64,000 nt of DNA from Curtobacterium caseinilyticum (GTDB lineage: Bacteria > Actinomycetota > Actinomycetes > Actinomycetales > Microbacteriaceae). A model generated the notes under the pieces. That model worked only from the letters and a program-made list of their open reading frames with translations. It did not search any database and was not told where the DNA came from. Below are positions 8,364-16,823 of this stretch, piece after piece. Numbering within the stretch: position 1 is the first letter of the stretch; each line of letters begins with the position of its first letter. Both the position numbers and the translations under genes were made by a program. The stretch lies in assembly GCF_030363035.1 (NCBI RefSeq), contig NZ_JAUCMN010000001.1, positions 62,001 to 126,000 on the forward strand, written 5' to 3'.

Positions 8364-9278
8364 TCAGCCGGTGGGCTGGCCGTCGTGCTCGGCGAGGAAC
8401 GCCGCGATCACGCGGCGGAACTCCTCGGGCTGCTCCAGGTGCGAGCAGTGGCTCGCCCCGGAGAAGACGTGCTGGCGGACGTCGGCGATGCGCTCGACGA
8501 AGGGCTGCCAGGTGGCGGGGGTGGCCTCGTCGTGCTCGCCGGCCACGACGAGCGTCGGGACGGTGACCTGGTCGAGGCGGTCGACGATGGTCCAGTCGCG
8601 CATCGTGCCGATGACGTGGAACTCGTTCGGGCCGTTCATGGTGTGGTAGACCGTCGGCTCGGCTTCCATCTGCTCCTCGGAGTCGACGAAGTCCTGCGGC
8701 ATGGGGACGACGCGGCACACGTGTCGCTCGTAGAAGACCTGCGTGGCGGCGAGGTACTCGGGGTCGTCGACGGTGCCGGCCTCCTCGTGGCGGGTGAGGG
8801 CGTCCTGCACGTCCTGCGGCAGCTCGGCGCGGAGTTCGGCGGCACCCTCGACCCACAGCTGCATCGAGGCGGGGGAGTTGCAGATCGCCAGGGATCGCAA
8901 CCGCTCCGGCTGCCGGACGGCGATCTCGGCGCCGAGCATGCCGCCCCACGACTGCCCGAGCACGTGGTGGTCGTCGAGACCGAGGTGCGCGACCAGGGCG
9001 GTGTACTCCTCGACGAAGAGCTGCGGGGTCCACGACTCGGCCGGCGCATCGGGGTGGTGGGAGCTCCGGCCGCAGCCGTACTGGTCGTGGTGCACCACGG
9101 TCCGGCCGGTCTCGTCGGCCAGGGCCGCGAGGTTCCGGAGGTAGTCGTGCGCCATCCCGGGGCCGCCGTGCAGCACGACGAGCGGCAGCGCGCCGGGGGT
9201 CGGGGTGTCGGGCTCGGTGACGCGGTACCAGGTGTGGCCGTCGCGGAACGGCATCGTGCCTTCGGTGATGCGGGACAT
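8364..9278 (-). CDS. proline iminopeptidase-family alpha/beta hydrolase
   Basis: A 304-residue alpha/beta hydrolase of the proline iminopeptidase group. The oxyanion region is LHGGPGMAHDY, the conserved YGCGRS follows, the nucleophile elbow is GQSWGG, and a late EHDEATP region holds the catalytic Asp. A SGASHCSHLEQPE stretch holds the catalytic His. The start at ATG 9278 was preferred over an upstream ATG at 9290; neither has a clear ribosome site. It is first in a cluster with an APC permease and an acetamidase, and divergent from a GntR regulator. Family members cleave N-terminal Pro but many act on other amides, so the true substrate is open. Confidence 0.85.
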   Translation of the reverse strand: MSRITEGTMPFRDGHTWYRVTEPDTPTPGALPLVVLHGGPGMAHDYLRNLAALADETGRTVVHHDQYGCGRSSHHPDAPAESWTPQLFVEEYTALVAHLGLDDHHVLGQSWGGMLGAEIAVRQPERLRSLAICNSPASMQLWVEGAAELRAELPQDVQDALTRHEEAGTVDDPEYLAATQVFYERHVCRVVPMPQDFVDSEEQMEAEPTVYHTMNGPNEFHVIGTMRDWTIVDRLDQVTVPTLVVAGEHDEATPATWQPFVERIADVRQHVFSGASHCSHLEQPEEFRRVIAAFLAEHDGQPTG

Positions 9279-9299
9279 GACGCACAGCATGGACCCAGC

Positions 9300-9321
9300 A
9301 AAGGTCCGCTGCAAGACCTTT
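9300..9321. promoter_or_regulatory. palindromic operator candidate between hydrolase and gntR
   Basis: AAAGGTC at 9300-9306 and GACCTTT at 9315-9321 form a perfect 7-bp inverted repeat with an 8-base spacer. It is centred in the 84-bp divergent region between the hydrolase (start 9278) and the GntR regulator (start 9363). This is the position and symmetry expected for an FCD-type GntR operator controlling both directions. Confidence 0.5.
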
Positions 9322-9362
9322 TCTCGTCCTTTAACGTGGACGAAACGCAGGAGGGGGCACCA

Positions 9363-10094
9363 GTGCCGGATCGCGCGACGGAGACCCGGGTCGACGAGGT
9401 CGAGGACCGCCTCGTCACGGCCGTGGCCGTGGGGGAGTACCTGCCGGCCTCACGACTACCGCCGGAGCGTGAGCTCGCCGTGCTGCTCGGGGTCGGTCGC
9501 GTGACCGTGCGTGCGGCGATCGCACGGCTCGTCGAACGGGGACTGCTGGAGACCCGCCGGGGGCGTGGCGGCGGCACGTTCGTGCGGACGCAATGGCCCG
9601 ACTCGTCCTCCGAGTCCGTCGGCCGGACGCTGCTCGCGCGGTGGGCCGGCATCCGCGACACCGCCGACGCGATCGCCCTGCTGCACGGAGCGCTCGCGAC
9701 GGCTGCGTCCGAGCGGATCACCGACGACGAGCGAGCGGTGCTGCGCGTGCGGCTCGAGGACTTCCGGGTGGCGGGGTCCGGGCTCGAGAAGCAGCAGGCC
9801 GACGCGGTGCTCCACCGGACCATCATCGAGGCCGCCGGCAACGCCGTGCTCGCGGCGACGCTCGCGGGGCTCGAGTCGCAGGTGTCGATCGCGGCGCCCG
9901 CGCACCTGTGGGGTACGGCGGAGGGCATGGCGGAGATGGAGGCACGGGCGCTGCACGATCACGAGGGCCTGGTCGACGCCGTGTGCGACGGACGAGCGGT
10001 CGAGGCAGGGGTGCTCGCGCGGCAGCACGTGGGGATCGACCTCGAGCTGCTCGAGCGGGCGATGCTCCGCGCCGGCCAGGTGCCGACCGGCTGA
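9363..10094 (+). CDS. GntR-family (FadR/FCD type) transcriptional regulator
   Basis: A 243-residue regulator from GTG 9363, fixed by a perfect AGGAGG at 9349-9354, eight bases upstream. The N-terminal winged helix-turn-helix is clear (LPPERELAVLLGVGRVTVRAAI then LVERGLLETRRGRGGGTFV). The C-terminal half is an all-helical FCD domain with the Asp/His metal ligands expected around FRVAG, LHRTIIEAAGN and HDHEGLVDAV. It is transcribed divergently from the hydrolase-permease-amidase cluster and probably represses it, with the substrate or an organic acid as inducer. A 22-bp operator candidate lies in the shared promoter. Confidence 0.88.
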   Translation: MPDRATETRVDEVEDRLVTAVAVGEYLPASRLPPERELAVLLGVGRVTVRAAIARLVERGLLETRRGRGGGTFVRTQWPDSSSESVGRTLLARWAGIRDTADAIALLHGALATAASERITDDERAVLRVRLEDFRVAGSGLEKQQADAVLHRTIIEAAGNAVLAATLAGLESQVSIAAPAHLWGTAEGMAEMEARALHDHEGLVDAVCDGRAVEAGVLARQHVGIDLELLERAMLRAGQVPTG

Positions 10095-10134
10095 GCCGGC
10101 CGTCGAGTCGCCCGGCATCGCCGGAGTGGCGAGC

Positions 10135-11715
10135 TCAGGGCGGTGACGAGCCCTCGAGCCGCGCCTCCTCTGCGTCGTAGCCGGCCCGCACCTGCCGGAG
10201 CACCAGGTCGTCGATCTCGTCGTCGTCCCGGAGACGCAGCAGGGTGGCGGCCTTGTGTCGCACCAGGGCGAGTTCGAGGGCGACGGTCGCATCGTGCCGC
10301 TGCAGCGCGGGGTGGTTCTCCTCGTCCTCCTCGCGTGCCTGGATGACGTCGAGGTGCGCCTCGAGGTCCTTGCGCACCCGGTCGACGGTCGCGCGGTCCG
10401 CTCCGGCCTTCCGCGCCAGTCGCGGCAGGGCGTCGAGGGCTTCCTCGACCGCGGTCCGCTCGGCGTAGCGGCGCTCCTCGCCGACGGACTCGTCCTCGGG
10501 GAGCGCGGCGCGGCGCAGGACTGCCGGCAGGACGAGCGCCTGCCCGACGATGGTGACCACGACGACGCCCGCCGTCACGAAGACGATGAGGTCGCGGTCG
10601 GGGAAGGCGCCGCCGGACTCGAGCGTGCGCGGGACGGCCACGGCCATCGCCAGGGACACCGCTCCGCGGAACCCGGCGAAGCCGCTGACCAGCCGGTCGC
10701 GGCGCCCTTCGCGGGGCTCGCCGCCGAAGCGTCGGGTGACGAGCCACACGGTGCCGCCGATCGACCCCTCGAAGGCGAAGCGGACGAGCACGAGCACGAC
10801 GGACACGGCGAGCACGAGGCCGACGCCGGTCCAGAGCTCCGCCGCCCCGAGCTGCCGGGCCGCGACCATCGCCTCGATACCGACGAGCACGAACAGCGCG
10901 CCGTTGAGCAGGTACGTCAGGAACGACCAGAACGCCCGGACCTGCTGGCGTGTCTCCGCCCGGTCGAGCTTGGGGGCGACCTGGCTGACGACGATGCCCG
11001 CGGCGACGACGGCGAGCACCCCGGACGCTCCGATCGCCTCGGCCCCGAGGAAGGCCGCGAACGGCACCAGCAGCGTGACGAGGTTCTCGAGCACGACGGT
11101 GTCGACGCGACGGAGCACGAGCGAGCCGAGCCAGGCGGCGAGCAGCCCGGCGGCGACCCCACCGACGTACGACAGCACGAGCATGCCGGACACGCCCCAG
11201 AAGGTGAGCTCCTGCGTACCGACCGTGACCGCCACAGCGATGCCGTAGACGACCAGCGTGGTGCCGTCGTTCACCAGGCTCTCCGCCCGCAGCACGGTGA
11301 CGTTGCGGCGGGGCAGCATCTTCGTCAGGACGCCGACCGCGGTCGCGTCGGTCGGGGCGACCGCGGCACCGAGGACCCACGCCGGGCCCCACGGCAGGCC
11401 GAGCAGGTGCAGGAGCGTGGCGACCACCCCGGCGGTGACGACGACGAGCAGCGTGCCCATCAGGACGATCCCGCGCAGGTTCTTCCGGATCTCGCGCAGT
11501 GACGTCGTCAGGCTCTCCCAGTACAGCAGCGCCGGCAGGAAGAGCAGCAGGACCGCGTCGGCCGGCAGCTCCACCTTGCCGAACGTCGGCACGAACGCGA
11601 GCAGCGCACCGATCGCGAGCAGGAGCACGGGAGGCGCGACCTTGATGCGGTCGGCGACGGCCGCGGTCAGGGCGATCGCCAGGCCGAGGGCGACCACCAG
11701 TTCAGGACCGAGCAC
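10135..11715 (-). CDS. Na+/H+ antiporter (CPA1 family)
   Basis: A 526-residue cation/proton antiporter. The conserved ion-site motif appears as APTDATAVG in place of the usual APTDAVA, and ESLVNDGT follows in the next helix. About 12 membrane segments are followed by a cytoplasmic C-terminal region of about 120 residues rich in charged helices. GTG 11715 is chosen because GAGGAG lies just upstream. An in-frame GTG at 11727 overlaps that site and is less likely. The gene is convergent with gntR (40 bp apart). It probably helps with sodium or alkaline stress. Confidence 0.87.
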   Translation of the reverse strand: MLGPELVVALGLAIALTAAVADRIKVAPPVLLLAIGALLAFVPTFGKVELPADAVLLLFLPALLYWESLTTSLREIRKNLRGIVLMGTLLVVVTAGVVATLLHLLGLPWGPAWVLGAAVAPTDATAVGVLTKMLPRRNVTVLRAESLVNDGTTLVVYGIAVAVTVGTQELTFWGVSGMLVLSYVGGVAAGLLAAWLGSLVLRRVDTVVLENLVTLLVPFAAFLGAEAIGASGVLAVVAAGIVVSQVAPKLDRAETRQQVRAFWSFLTYLLNGALFVLVGIEAMVAARQLGAAELWTGVGLVLAVSVVLVLVRFAFEGSIGGTVWLVTRRFGGEPREGRRDRLVSGFAGFRGAVSLAMAVAVPRTLESGGAFPDRDLIVFVTAGVVVVTIVGQALVLPAVLRRAALPEDESVGEERRYAERTAVEEALDALPRLARKAGADRATVDRVRKDLEAHLDVIQAREEDEENHPALQRHDATVALELALVRHKAATLLRLRDDDEIDDLVLRQVRAGYDAEEARLEGSSPP

Positions 11716-11798
11716 GTGTCTCCTCACGATCGTCCGACCCGTCAGTCAACGCCGATCGTGCTGCGGGTCCTTCCCGATCCGTTCCCGAGCGCCGCAGA

Positions 11799-11858
11799 AC
11801 GCAAGGTGGGCGGTTCCTCGCAACGGAGTACCGCTGCGAGGAACCGCCCACGTTGCGT
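11799..11858. repeat. ACGCAA/TTGCGT long hairpin, copy 1
   Basis: Arms of 24 bases (11799-11822 and 11835-11858) pair with a single mismatch across a 12-base loop that is itself partly self-complementary (CGG...CCG). The hairpin begins 19 bases after the stop of the XRE-MurA gene (11877, minus strand) and would serve as its terminator. A second copy with the same outer and inner arm sequence but a different middle lies at about 44075-44136. Confidence 0.8.
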
Positions 11859-11876
11859 GTTGCGGAGGGGTGATCG

Positions 11877-13484
11877 TCAGTCGTGGAACGTCTCGATGGA
11901 CGCGCCGAGCGAGTTCAAGCGCTCCTGCAGCTGCTCGTACCCGCGGGCGATGATGCCCACGTTGCGCAGGACGCTCTCGCCCTTCGCCGCGAGCATCGCC
12001 AGCAGGATGACGACCGCGGGGCGCAGGGCCGGCGGGCAGCTGACCTCGGCACCCGAGAAGTGCGTCGGACCGGTGACGTCGAGCCGGTGCGGGTCGCGCA
12101 GGGTGACGCTCGCACCGAGACGGGTGAGGTCGAGCAGGTGGATCGCCCGGCCCTCGTACACCCAGTCGTGCACGAGGGTGGTGCCCTCGGCCATCGCCGC
12201 GATGACGACGAAGAACGGCAGGTTGTCGATGTTGAGGCCCGGGAACGGCATCGCGTGGATCTTGTCGATCGGCGCGTGCAGCTCGGACGGGTGCACCGTG
12301 ATGTCGACCAGGCGCGTGCGACCGTTGGCGGCGGCGTACTCCTCGCTGACGTCGAAGCGCAGGCCCATCTCCGCCAGGGTCGCGAGCTCGATCTCGAGGA
12401 ACTCGATCGGCGCACGCGTGACCGTCAGGGTCGAGGACGTCACGATGCCGGCGGTCAGCAGGCTCATCGCCTCGACCGGGTCCTCGCTCGGCCAGTAGTC
12501 CACGACCTCGTCGATACGGCTCCTGCCGGTGATGCGGAGCGTCGTCGAACCGATGCCCTCGACCTGCACCCCGAGCAGTTCGAGGAAGAAGCAGAGGTCC
12601 TGCACCATGTAGTTGGGGCTGGCGTTGCGGATCGTGGTGACGCCGTCGCGGGCGGCCGCAGCGAGGATCGCGTTCTCGGTCACGGTGTCACCGCGCTCGG
12701 TCAGCACGACCGACTTCGTCGGCACCTCGGTGTTCGCCACGTCGACCTCGTACCATCCCGAGGTCGCCTCGACGTCGACGCCGAACGGCCGCAGGGCGAT
12801 GAGGTGCGGCTCGACGGTCCGCGTGCCGAGGTCGCAGCCGCCGGCGTAGGGGAGCCGGAACGAGCCGTACCGACCACTCAGCGGACCGAGGAACATGAGG
12901 ACGCTGCGCGTGCGGCGGGCCGCGTCGGCGTCGATCGCATCGAGGTGCAGGTCGGCCGCAGCGACGATCTCGAGCGTCTCGCCGTCCTCCGACCACGTGA
13001 CGGTCGCACCGAGGCTGCGGAGCACGTCGATGATGCGGTCGACCTCGACGATCCGCGCCACGCGGTGCAGGCGGGTCACGCCGCGGTTGAGCAGCGACGC
13101 GCAGAGCAGCGCGACGGCAGCGTTCTTGCTCGAGTTCACCGCGATCGACCCGCTGAGCTTCCGGCCGCCCTGCACGCGCAGGTGCGCACGCTGCGGGGCG
13201 CCGCCGATCGAGACGATCTGCTGGTCGAGGGCGTCGCTGATCCGGGTCAGCATCTCGAGGGAGAGGTTCTGTCCGCCCTGCTCGATCCGGTTGATCGCGC
13301 TCTGGCTCGTGCCGACGCGTTCGGCCAACTGGGACTGGGTCATGCTGCGTCCCTTGCGGGCACCGCGGATGAGGGCGCCGACCTCGCGCAGGGGAGCGGC
13401 GGCGGCCGGGGTCGAGCCGCTCGGTTCGGGTGCCGGAGCCGGAGCCGGATCGGCGGACGTGACGACGGAGGTGGTGTCGGACAT
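11877..13484 (-). CDS. murA: XRE helix-turn-helix domain fused to a MurA-type enolpyruvyl transferase
   Basis: A 535-residue protein. Residues 1-33 are a Pro/Ala linker. Residues about 34-92 are an XRE/Cro-type HTH (GARKGRSMTQSQLAERVGTS, QSAINRIEQGG). Residues about 100-535 are a UDP-N-acetylglucosamine 1-carboxyvinyltransferase domain of full length. Catalytic features are kept: SSKNAAVALL with the Lys of the KN pair near 120, and AGGCDLGTRTVEPH with Cys217 at the position of the catalytic Cys115 of E. coli MurA. The enzyme would add enolpyruvate from PEP to UDP-GlcNAc in the first committed peptidoglycan step. The HTH suggests it also binds DNA. Start at ATG 13484 (ATG 13490 also possible). 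A hairpin terminator follows. Confidence 0.85.
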   Translation of the reverse strand: MSDTTSVVTSADPAPAPAPEPSGSTPAAAAPLREVGALIRGARKGRSMTQSQLAERVGTSQSAINRIEQGGQNLSLEMLTRISDALDQQIVSIGGAPQRAHLRVQGGRKLSGSIAVNSSKNAAVALLCASLLNRGVTRLHRVARIVEVDRIIDVLRSLGATVTWSEDGETLEIVAAADLHLDAIDADAARRTRSVLMFLGPLSGRYGSFRLPYAGGCDLGTRTVEPHLIALRPFGVDVEATSGWYEVDVANTEVPTKSVVLTERGDTVTENAILAAAARDGVTTIRNASPNYMVQDLCFFLELLGVQVEGIGSTTLRITGRSRIDEVVDYWPSEDPVEAMSLLTAGIVTSSTLTVTRAPIEFLEIELATLAEMGLRFDVSEEYAAANGRTRLVDITVHPSELHAPIDKIHAMPFPGLNIDNLPFFVVIAAMAEGTTLVHDWVYEGRAIHLLDLTRLGASVTLRDPHRLDVTGPTHFSGAEVSCPPALRPAVVILLAMLAAKGESVLRNVGIIARGYEQLQERLNSLGASIETFHD

Positions 13485-13576
13485 GAGCATCACGCTAACA
13501 CGCAGGTGAGATAAAGCAGAGGACGAATCACGGCGATCTCGCAGCATCGGAGCGGGAATAACTCATCCATGAGAAG

Positions 13577-14653
13577 TCAGGCGCTGAACCAGCCCGCGCG
13601 GTCGTCGCTCCACACCCACGTTGAGGACGGCCCGAGCGACGGCCTCGGGTCGTGCAGCCAGGCGGTCGTGTCCGGTGTCCAGCCGGCGATCACGCTCGCG
13701 GTCCGGTCGTCGACCGGGACAGCCGTGCCCGAAGCCCGGAGCCAGCCGAGCAGGGTCAGGCGGACCGCGTCGACCTGCTCGGCGACGGCCGTCCAGTCCG
13801 GGACCACCCACGCACCCACGCGCCCCGTCGCTCGGTACCAGTCGTGCCGCCGCGTCGTCGCCGTGACGTCCAACGGGAAGCGCCGGCAGAGCGCTGCCCA
13901 GTCCTCGGCGTCGTCGATCGTCAGGACCCTGGCCGTGGGGTCCACGGCTGCGGGGGAGACGTCGGCACGCTCCCACCCGGTGTGGTCCTCGACGGCCCAG
14001 AGGCCGAACGGCCCGCGGCCGCCCCGTTCCGTCGTGGTCTCGACCAGGCCACCGGGCGGGGACGTCCACCACGTCCCGCTGATCGGGGCGTCGACGGGGT
14101 CCTCGGTCCCGTGCGCACGCTCCGCAACGAGCTCGCGTCGCCACTCGGCGAGGAGCTCCGACGCCGGCCGCTCCGGACCCTGCTCCCACGGGGAGTCCGG
14201 CGCCACCACCCACTGCTTCGCCGCTCCGGACGGGGCGAGCAGCGCCTGCACCCCCGGCGATCCGGCCACCGCCGTGGCGACCCGGACGAGCAGCGTGCGC
14301 GGGACGACGGAGCCGAGCCTCACGTCGACGGCATCCGGCTCCTGCCACCACCTCGCCGAGTCGGCGGCCAGGCGGAGCGCGGCGAGGGCCTGGTCGAGCG
14401 TCGCGGAGGCCGGGTCTGCGGCGTGGACGAGTGCTTCGTGCGCGACGGTGATCTGTCGCACGTCCGGCTCCGGCCGGGGCTGTGCCGACCCGGGGCCGTA
14501 GAAGGAGACACCCCCACCCTGGCGGACGGTGATCCAGTGGTCGGCCCAGAACAGCGTGTCGTCGTCCGGCGGCTCCGCGACCGTCGCGAGCACGACCTCC
14601 CAGCAGAACCGACGCCCCCGGGGCCCGGCGAGCAGGTCCTCGATCACGGTCAC
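13577..14653 (-). CDS. hypothetical protein (358 aa), no recognised domain
   Basis: A Trp-rich, soluble-looking protein of 358 residues without signal peptide or membrane segments. It opens MTVIEDLLAGPRGRRFCWEV and has a repeated theme of acidic, Trp-containing segments (for example the stretches with TDTAWLHDPRP and WVWSDDRAGWFSA near the end). Codon usage and its position between two clearly bounded promoter regions support a real gene. I do not recognise the family. It is divergent from the flagellar operon, and nothing in the sequence ties it to motility. Confidence 0.7.
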   Translation of the reverse strand: MTVIEDLLAGPRGRRFCWEVVLATVAEPPDDDTLFWADHWITVRQGGGVSFYGPGSAQPRPEPDVRQITVAHEALVHAADPASATLDQALAALRLAADSARWWQEPDAVDVRLGSVVPRTLLVRVATAVAGSPGVQALLAPSGAAKQWVVAPDSPWEQGPERPASELLAEWRRELVAERAHGTEDPVDAPISGTWWTSPPGGLVETTTERGGRGPFGLWAVEDHTGWERADVSPAAVDPTARVLTIDDAEDWAALCRRFPLDVTATTRRHDWYRATGRVGAWVVPDWTAVAEQVDAVRLTLLGWLRASGTAVPVDDRTASVIAGWTPDTTAWLHDPRPSLGPSSTWVWSDDRAGWFSA

Positions 14654-14663
14654 CGGGTCAGGC

Positions 14664-14690
14664 TAACGGGCCGGCTCCTGCCGTCGATAG
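14664..14690 (+). promoter_or_regulatory. possible sigma-28 (FliA/SigD)-type flagellar promoter
   Basis: TAAC at 14664-14667, a 15-base spacer, then GTCGATAG at 14683-14690. The flagellar sigma factor consensus is TAAA-N15-GCCGATAA, so the spacing is exact and 9 of 12 consensus bases match. It lies 78 bp upstream of the first gene of the flagellar operon. Confidence 0.4.
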
Positions 14691-14768
14691 GCACCGGTGC
14701 ACACCCACGGACGGGTCTGCATCCCGCCCCACGGACGGCGGCGGGACGATCGAGAACCAGGACGGGCC

Positions 14769-15071
14769 ATGATCGTCGTCACACGACTCAACGGCAGCGC
14801 ATTCGCTGTCAACCCCGACCTCGTGGAGCGCATCCAGGAGACGCCGGACACGACGCTCATCATGGTCGACGGTGCGAAGTACATCGTCCGCGAGTCCATG
14901 TCCGAGGTCATCGACGCCGTTGCCGCGTACCGCGCCCGGATCGTCGGCATGGCCTACGGCACCGAGCTCCCGACGAACGCGACGGGCCCGCAGCCGACCC
15001 TCGCACCGGTCGCCCCCCTGGTGGCCCACACCCGGCGCGACGGCGCCCGCACCCAGGACGGGGGTCGCTGA
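14769..15071 (+). CDS. flbD: flagellar FlbD family protein
   Basis: A 100-residue protein whose first 65 residues match the small FlbD/SwrD family found ahead of motA in Gram-positive flagellar operons: MIVVTRLNGSAFAVNPDLVE, then IQETPDTTLIMVDGAKYIV and RESMSEVIDAVAAYR. SwrD raises flagellar torque in Bacillus. Here a 35-residue Pro/Ala/Thr-rich tail makes it longer than usual. The ATG at 14769 is the only start that gives the family N-terminus. motA begins one base after its stop codon, and it is the first gene of the operon. Confidence 0.85.
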   Translation: MIVVTRLNGSAFAVNPDLVERIQETPDTTLIMVDGAKYIVRESMSEVIDAVAAYRARIVGMAYGTELPTNATGPQPTLAPVAPLVAHTRRDGARTQDGGR

Positions 15072-15072
15072 G

Positions 15073-15888
15073 ATGGACATCGCGACCATCGTCGGGATCC
15101 TGCTCGCCTTCGGCGCCCTGTTCGGCATGGCGCAGATGGAGCACGTCGAGATGGCCGGCCTGTTCCTGCCCGCGCCGATGCTCCTCGTCTTCGTCGCCAC
15201 CATCGGCTGCGGTGTCGCGAGCACCACCATGAAGGACGCCCTCGCCGCGTTCAAGACCGTCCCGAAGGCCTTCACCGGCAAGGTCACCCCGCCGCAGGCC
15301 GTCATCGACGACGTCGTCGGCCTCGCCGAGACCGCGCGGGCGAACGGCCTGCTCGCGCTGGAGCAGGAAGCCGACAAGCACGACGACCCGTTCATGAAGA
15401 AGGCCCTGCAGAACATCGCGGACGGCACCGACGGCGACGAGCTCCGGATCCTGCTCGAGGACGAGATCGAGTCGAACGCCGCACCCATGCGGAGCGCCAG
15501 TGCGTTCTTCATGGGCTTGGGCGGCTTCGCGCCGACCGTCGGCATCATCGGTACGGTCGTCTCGCTCACCCACGTGCTCGCCAACCTCGGCAAGCCCGAC
15601 GAGCTCGGCCCGCTCATCGCGAGTGCGTTCGTCGCGACGCTGTGGGGCCTGCTCACCGCGAACTTCCTCTGGTTGCCCTTCGGCGGCAAGCTCCGGAAGC
15701 TCGCGCAACTCGAGGCCGACCGCCAGACGCTCCTCATGGAGGGCCTGCTCGCGGTGCAGGCCGGCAGCCAGCCCCGCCTGCTCGGTGAGCGCCTCACCGC
15801 GATGGTCCCGCCGGCGGCACGCGGTGCCTCGCCCAAGGCCGGCAAGGGCGCCAAGGGCGGCGTCGACGACCAGCAGCTGGCGGCCTGA
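15073..15888 (+). CDS. motA: flagellar stator protein MotA
   Basis: A 271-residue inner-membrane stator subunit that forms the proton channel with MotB. Four hydrophobic segments are visible: residues about 5-20, 30-50, and the pair around GLGGFAPTVGIIGTVVSLTH and ASAFVATLWGLLTANF. The conserved Pro in PTVGIIG is the residue next to the channel in E. coli MotA (Pro173). The cytoplasmic loop between TM2 and TM3 carries the charged residues that contact FliG. The C-terminus is a Lys/Gly-rich tail. Starts one base after flbD and ends two bases before motB. Confidence 0.93.
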   Translation: MDIATIVGILLAFGALFGMAQMEHVEMAGLFLPAPMLLVFVATIGCGVASTTMKDALAAFKTVPKAFTGKVTPPQAVIDDVVGLAETARANGLLALEQEADKHDDPFMKKALQNIADGTDGDELRILLEDEIESNAAPMRSASAFFMGLGGFAPTVGIIGTVVSLTHVLANLGKPDELGPLIASAFVATLWGLLTANFLWLPFGGKLRKLAQLEADRQTLLMEGLLAVQAGSQPRLLGERLTAMVPPAARGASPKAGKGAKGGVDDQQLAA

Positions 15889-15890
15889 CC

Positions 15891-16823
15891 GTGAGCGCGA
15901 ACCCCCGTGGGCGTGGACGCGGCCGCAAGAAGGGCGGCCACGACGAGGCCGAGCACCCCGACGAGCGCTGGATGGCGTCGTACATGGACATGATCACGGT
16001 CCTGATGTGCATGTTCCTGGTGCTGTTCGCCATGTCGTCGGTCGACCAGGAGAAGTACATCGCGCTGAAGAACTCGCTCGCGACGGGGTTCGGCGAGGTG
16101 AAGTCCGAGAAGGTCGACACGGCGTCGGGCACGATCGTGTCGAAGTCCGAGGTCACGAAGGACGGCAAGGGGTACGCGACGGACGAGTCGGACGCCGACC
16201 ACTCCACCGCGGCCTCCGGCGCCGAGGACACGAACGTCGACCCGGCGTCGACCACGGTCCCCCCGGTCGCCTCGAAGGCCGACCTGGCAGCAGCACAGGC
16301 GGAGCTCGACGACCTGAAGGCGATCGAGCAGGCGATCCAGGGCAACCTGCAGCGGGCCGGCGAGACGTCGAAGGTGCAGTTCGCCGTCGACGACCGCGGG
16401 CTGACCGTGCGCCTCGTCGGCAGCGAGACGTACTTCGCGACGAACAGCGCCGACCTGTCCGACCAGGCTCGTCGGATCATGGACGCGATCGCACCCGTGC
16501 TGAAGACGAGTGCCCACGACGTCAGCGTCGAGGGGCACGCGGACCAGCGGAACTCGACCGCGCCGTACGCGACGAACTGGGAGCTCAGCGCCGCCCGCGC
16601 CACCGGCGTGCTCCGCGACCTGGTCGAGCGCGGCGGGATGCCCGCGGACCACGTGCAGAGTGTCGGGTTCGGCTCGAGCCGGCCGCTCGCCAAGGGGGCC
16701 ACCGACGCCGACAACACCCTGAACCGACGCGTCGACATCGTGGTGCTGTCCAACCAGGACCAGGACGTCAGCGCACTCATGCCCGCACTGGCGAAGGCGC
16801 AGGACGGGGCGCGACAGGGCTAG
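15891..16823 (+). CDS. motB: flagellar stator protein MotB
   Basis: A 310-residue protein from GTG 15891. Residues about 27-50 form the single transmembrane helix WMASYMDMITVLMCMFLVLF with Asp33 as the proton-binding residue. An OmpA-like peptidoglycan-binding domain spans about residues 170-300 (FATNSADLSDQA, VSVEGHADQRN, NWELSAARATGV, LNRRVDIVVLS). The linker of about 110 residues between them is Asp/Thr/Ala-rich and contains the plug region. Together with MotA it anchors the stator to the cell wall. It is followed by a 161-bp gap before fliM, the only sizeable gap in the operon. Confidence 0.93.
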   Translation: MSANPRGRGRGRKKGGHDEAEHPDERWMASYMDMITVLMCMFLVLFAMSSVDQEKYIALKNSLATGFGEVKSEKVDTASGTIVSKSEVTKDGKGYATDESDADHSTAASGAEDTNVDPASTTVPPVASKADLAAAQAELDDLKAIEQAIQGNLQRAGETSKVQFAVDDRGLTVRLVGSETYFATNSADLSDQARRIMDAIAPVLKTSAHDVSVEGHADQRNSTAPYATNWELSAARATGVLRDLVERGGMPADHVQSVGFGSSRPLAKGATDADNTLNRRVDIVVLSNQDQDVSALMPALAKAQDGARQG

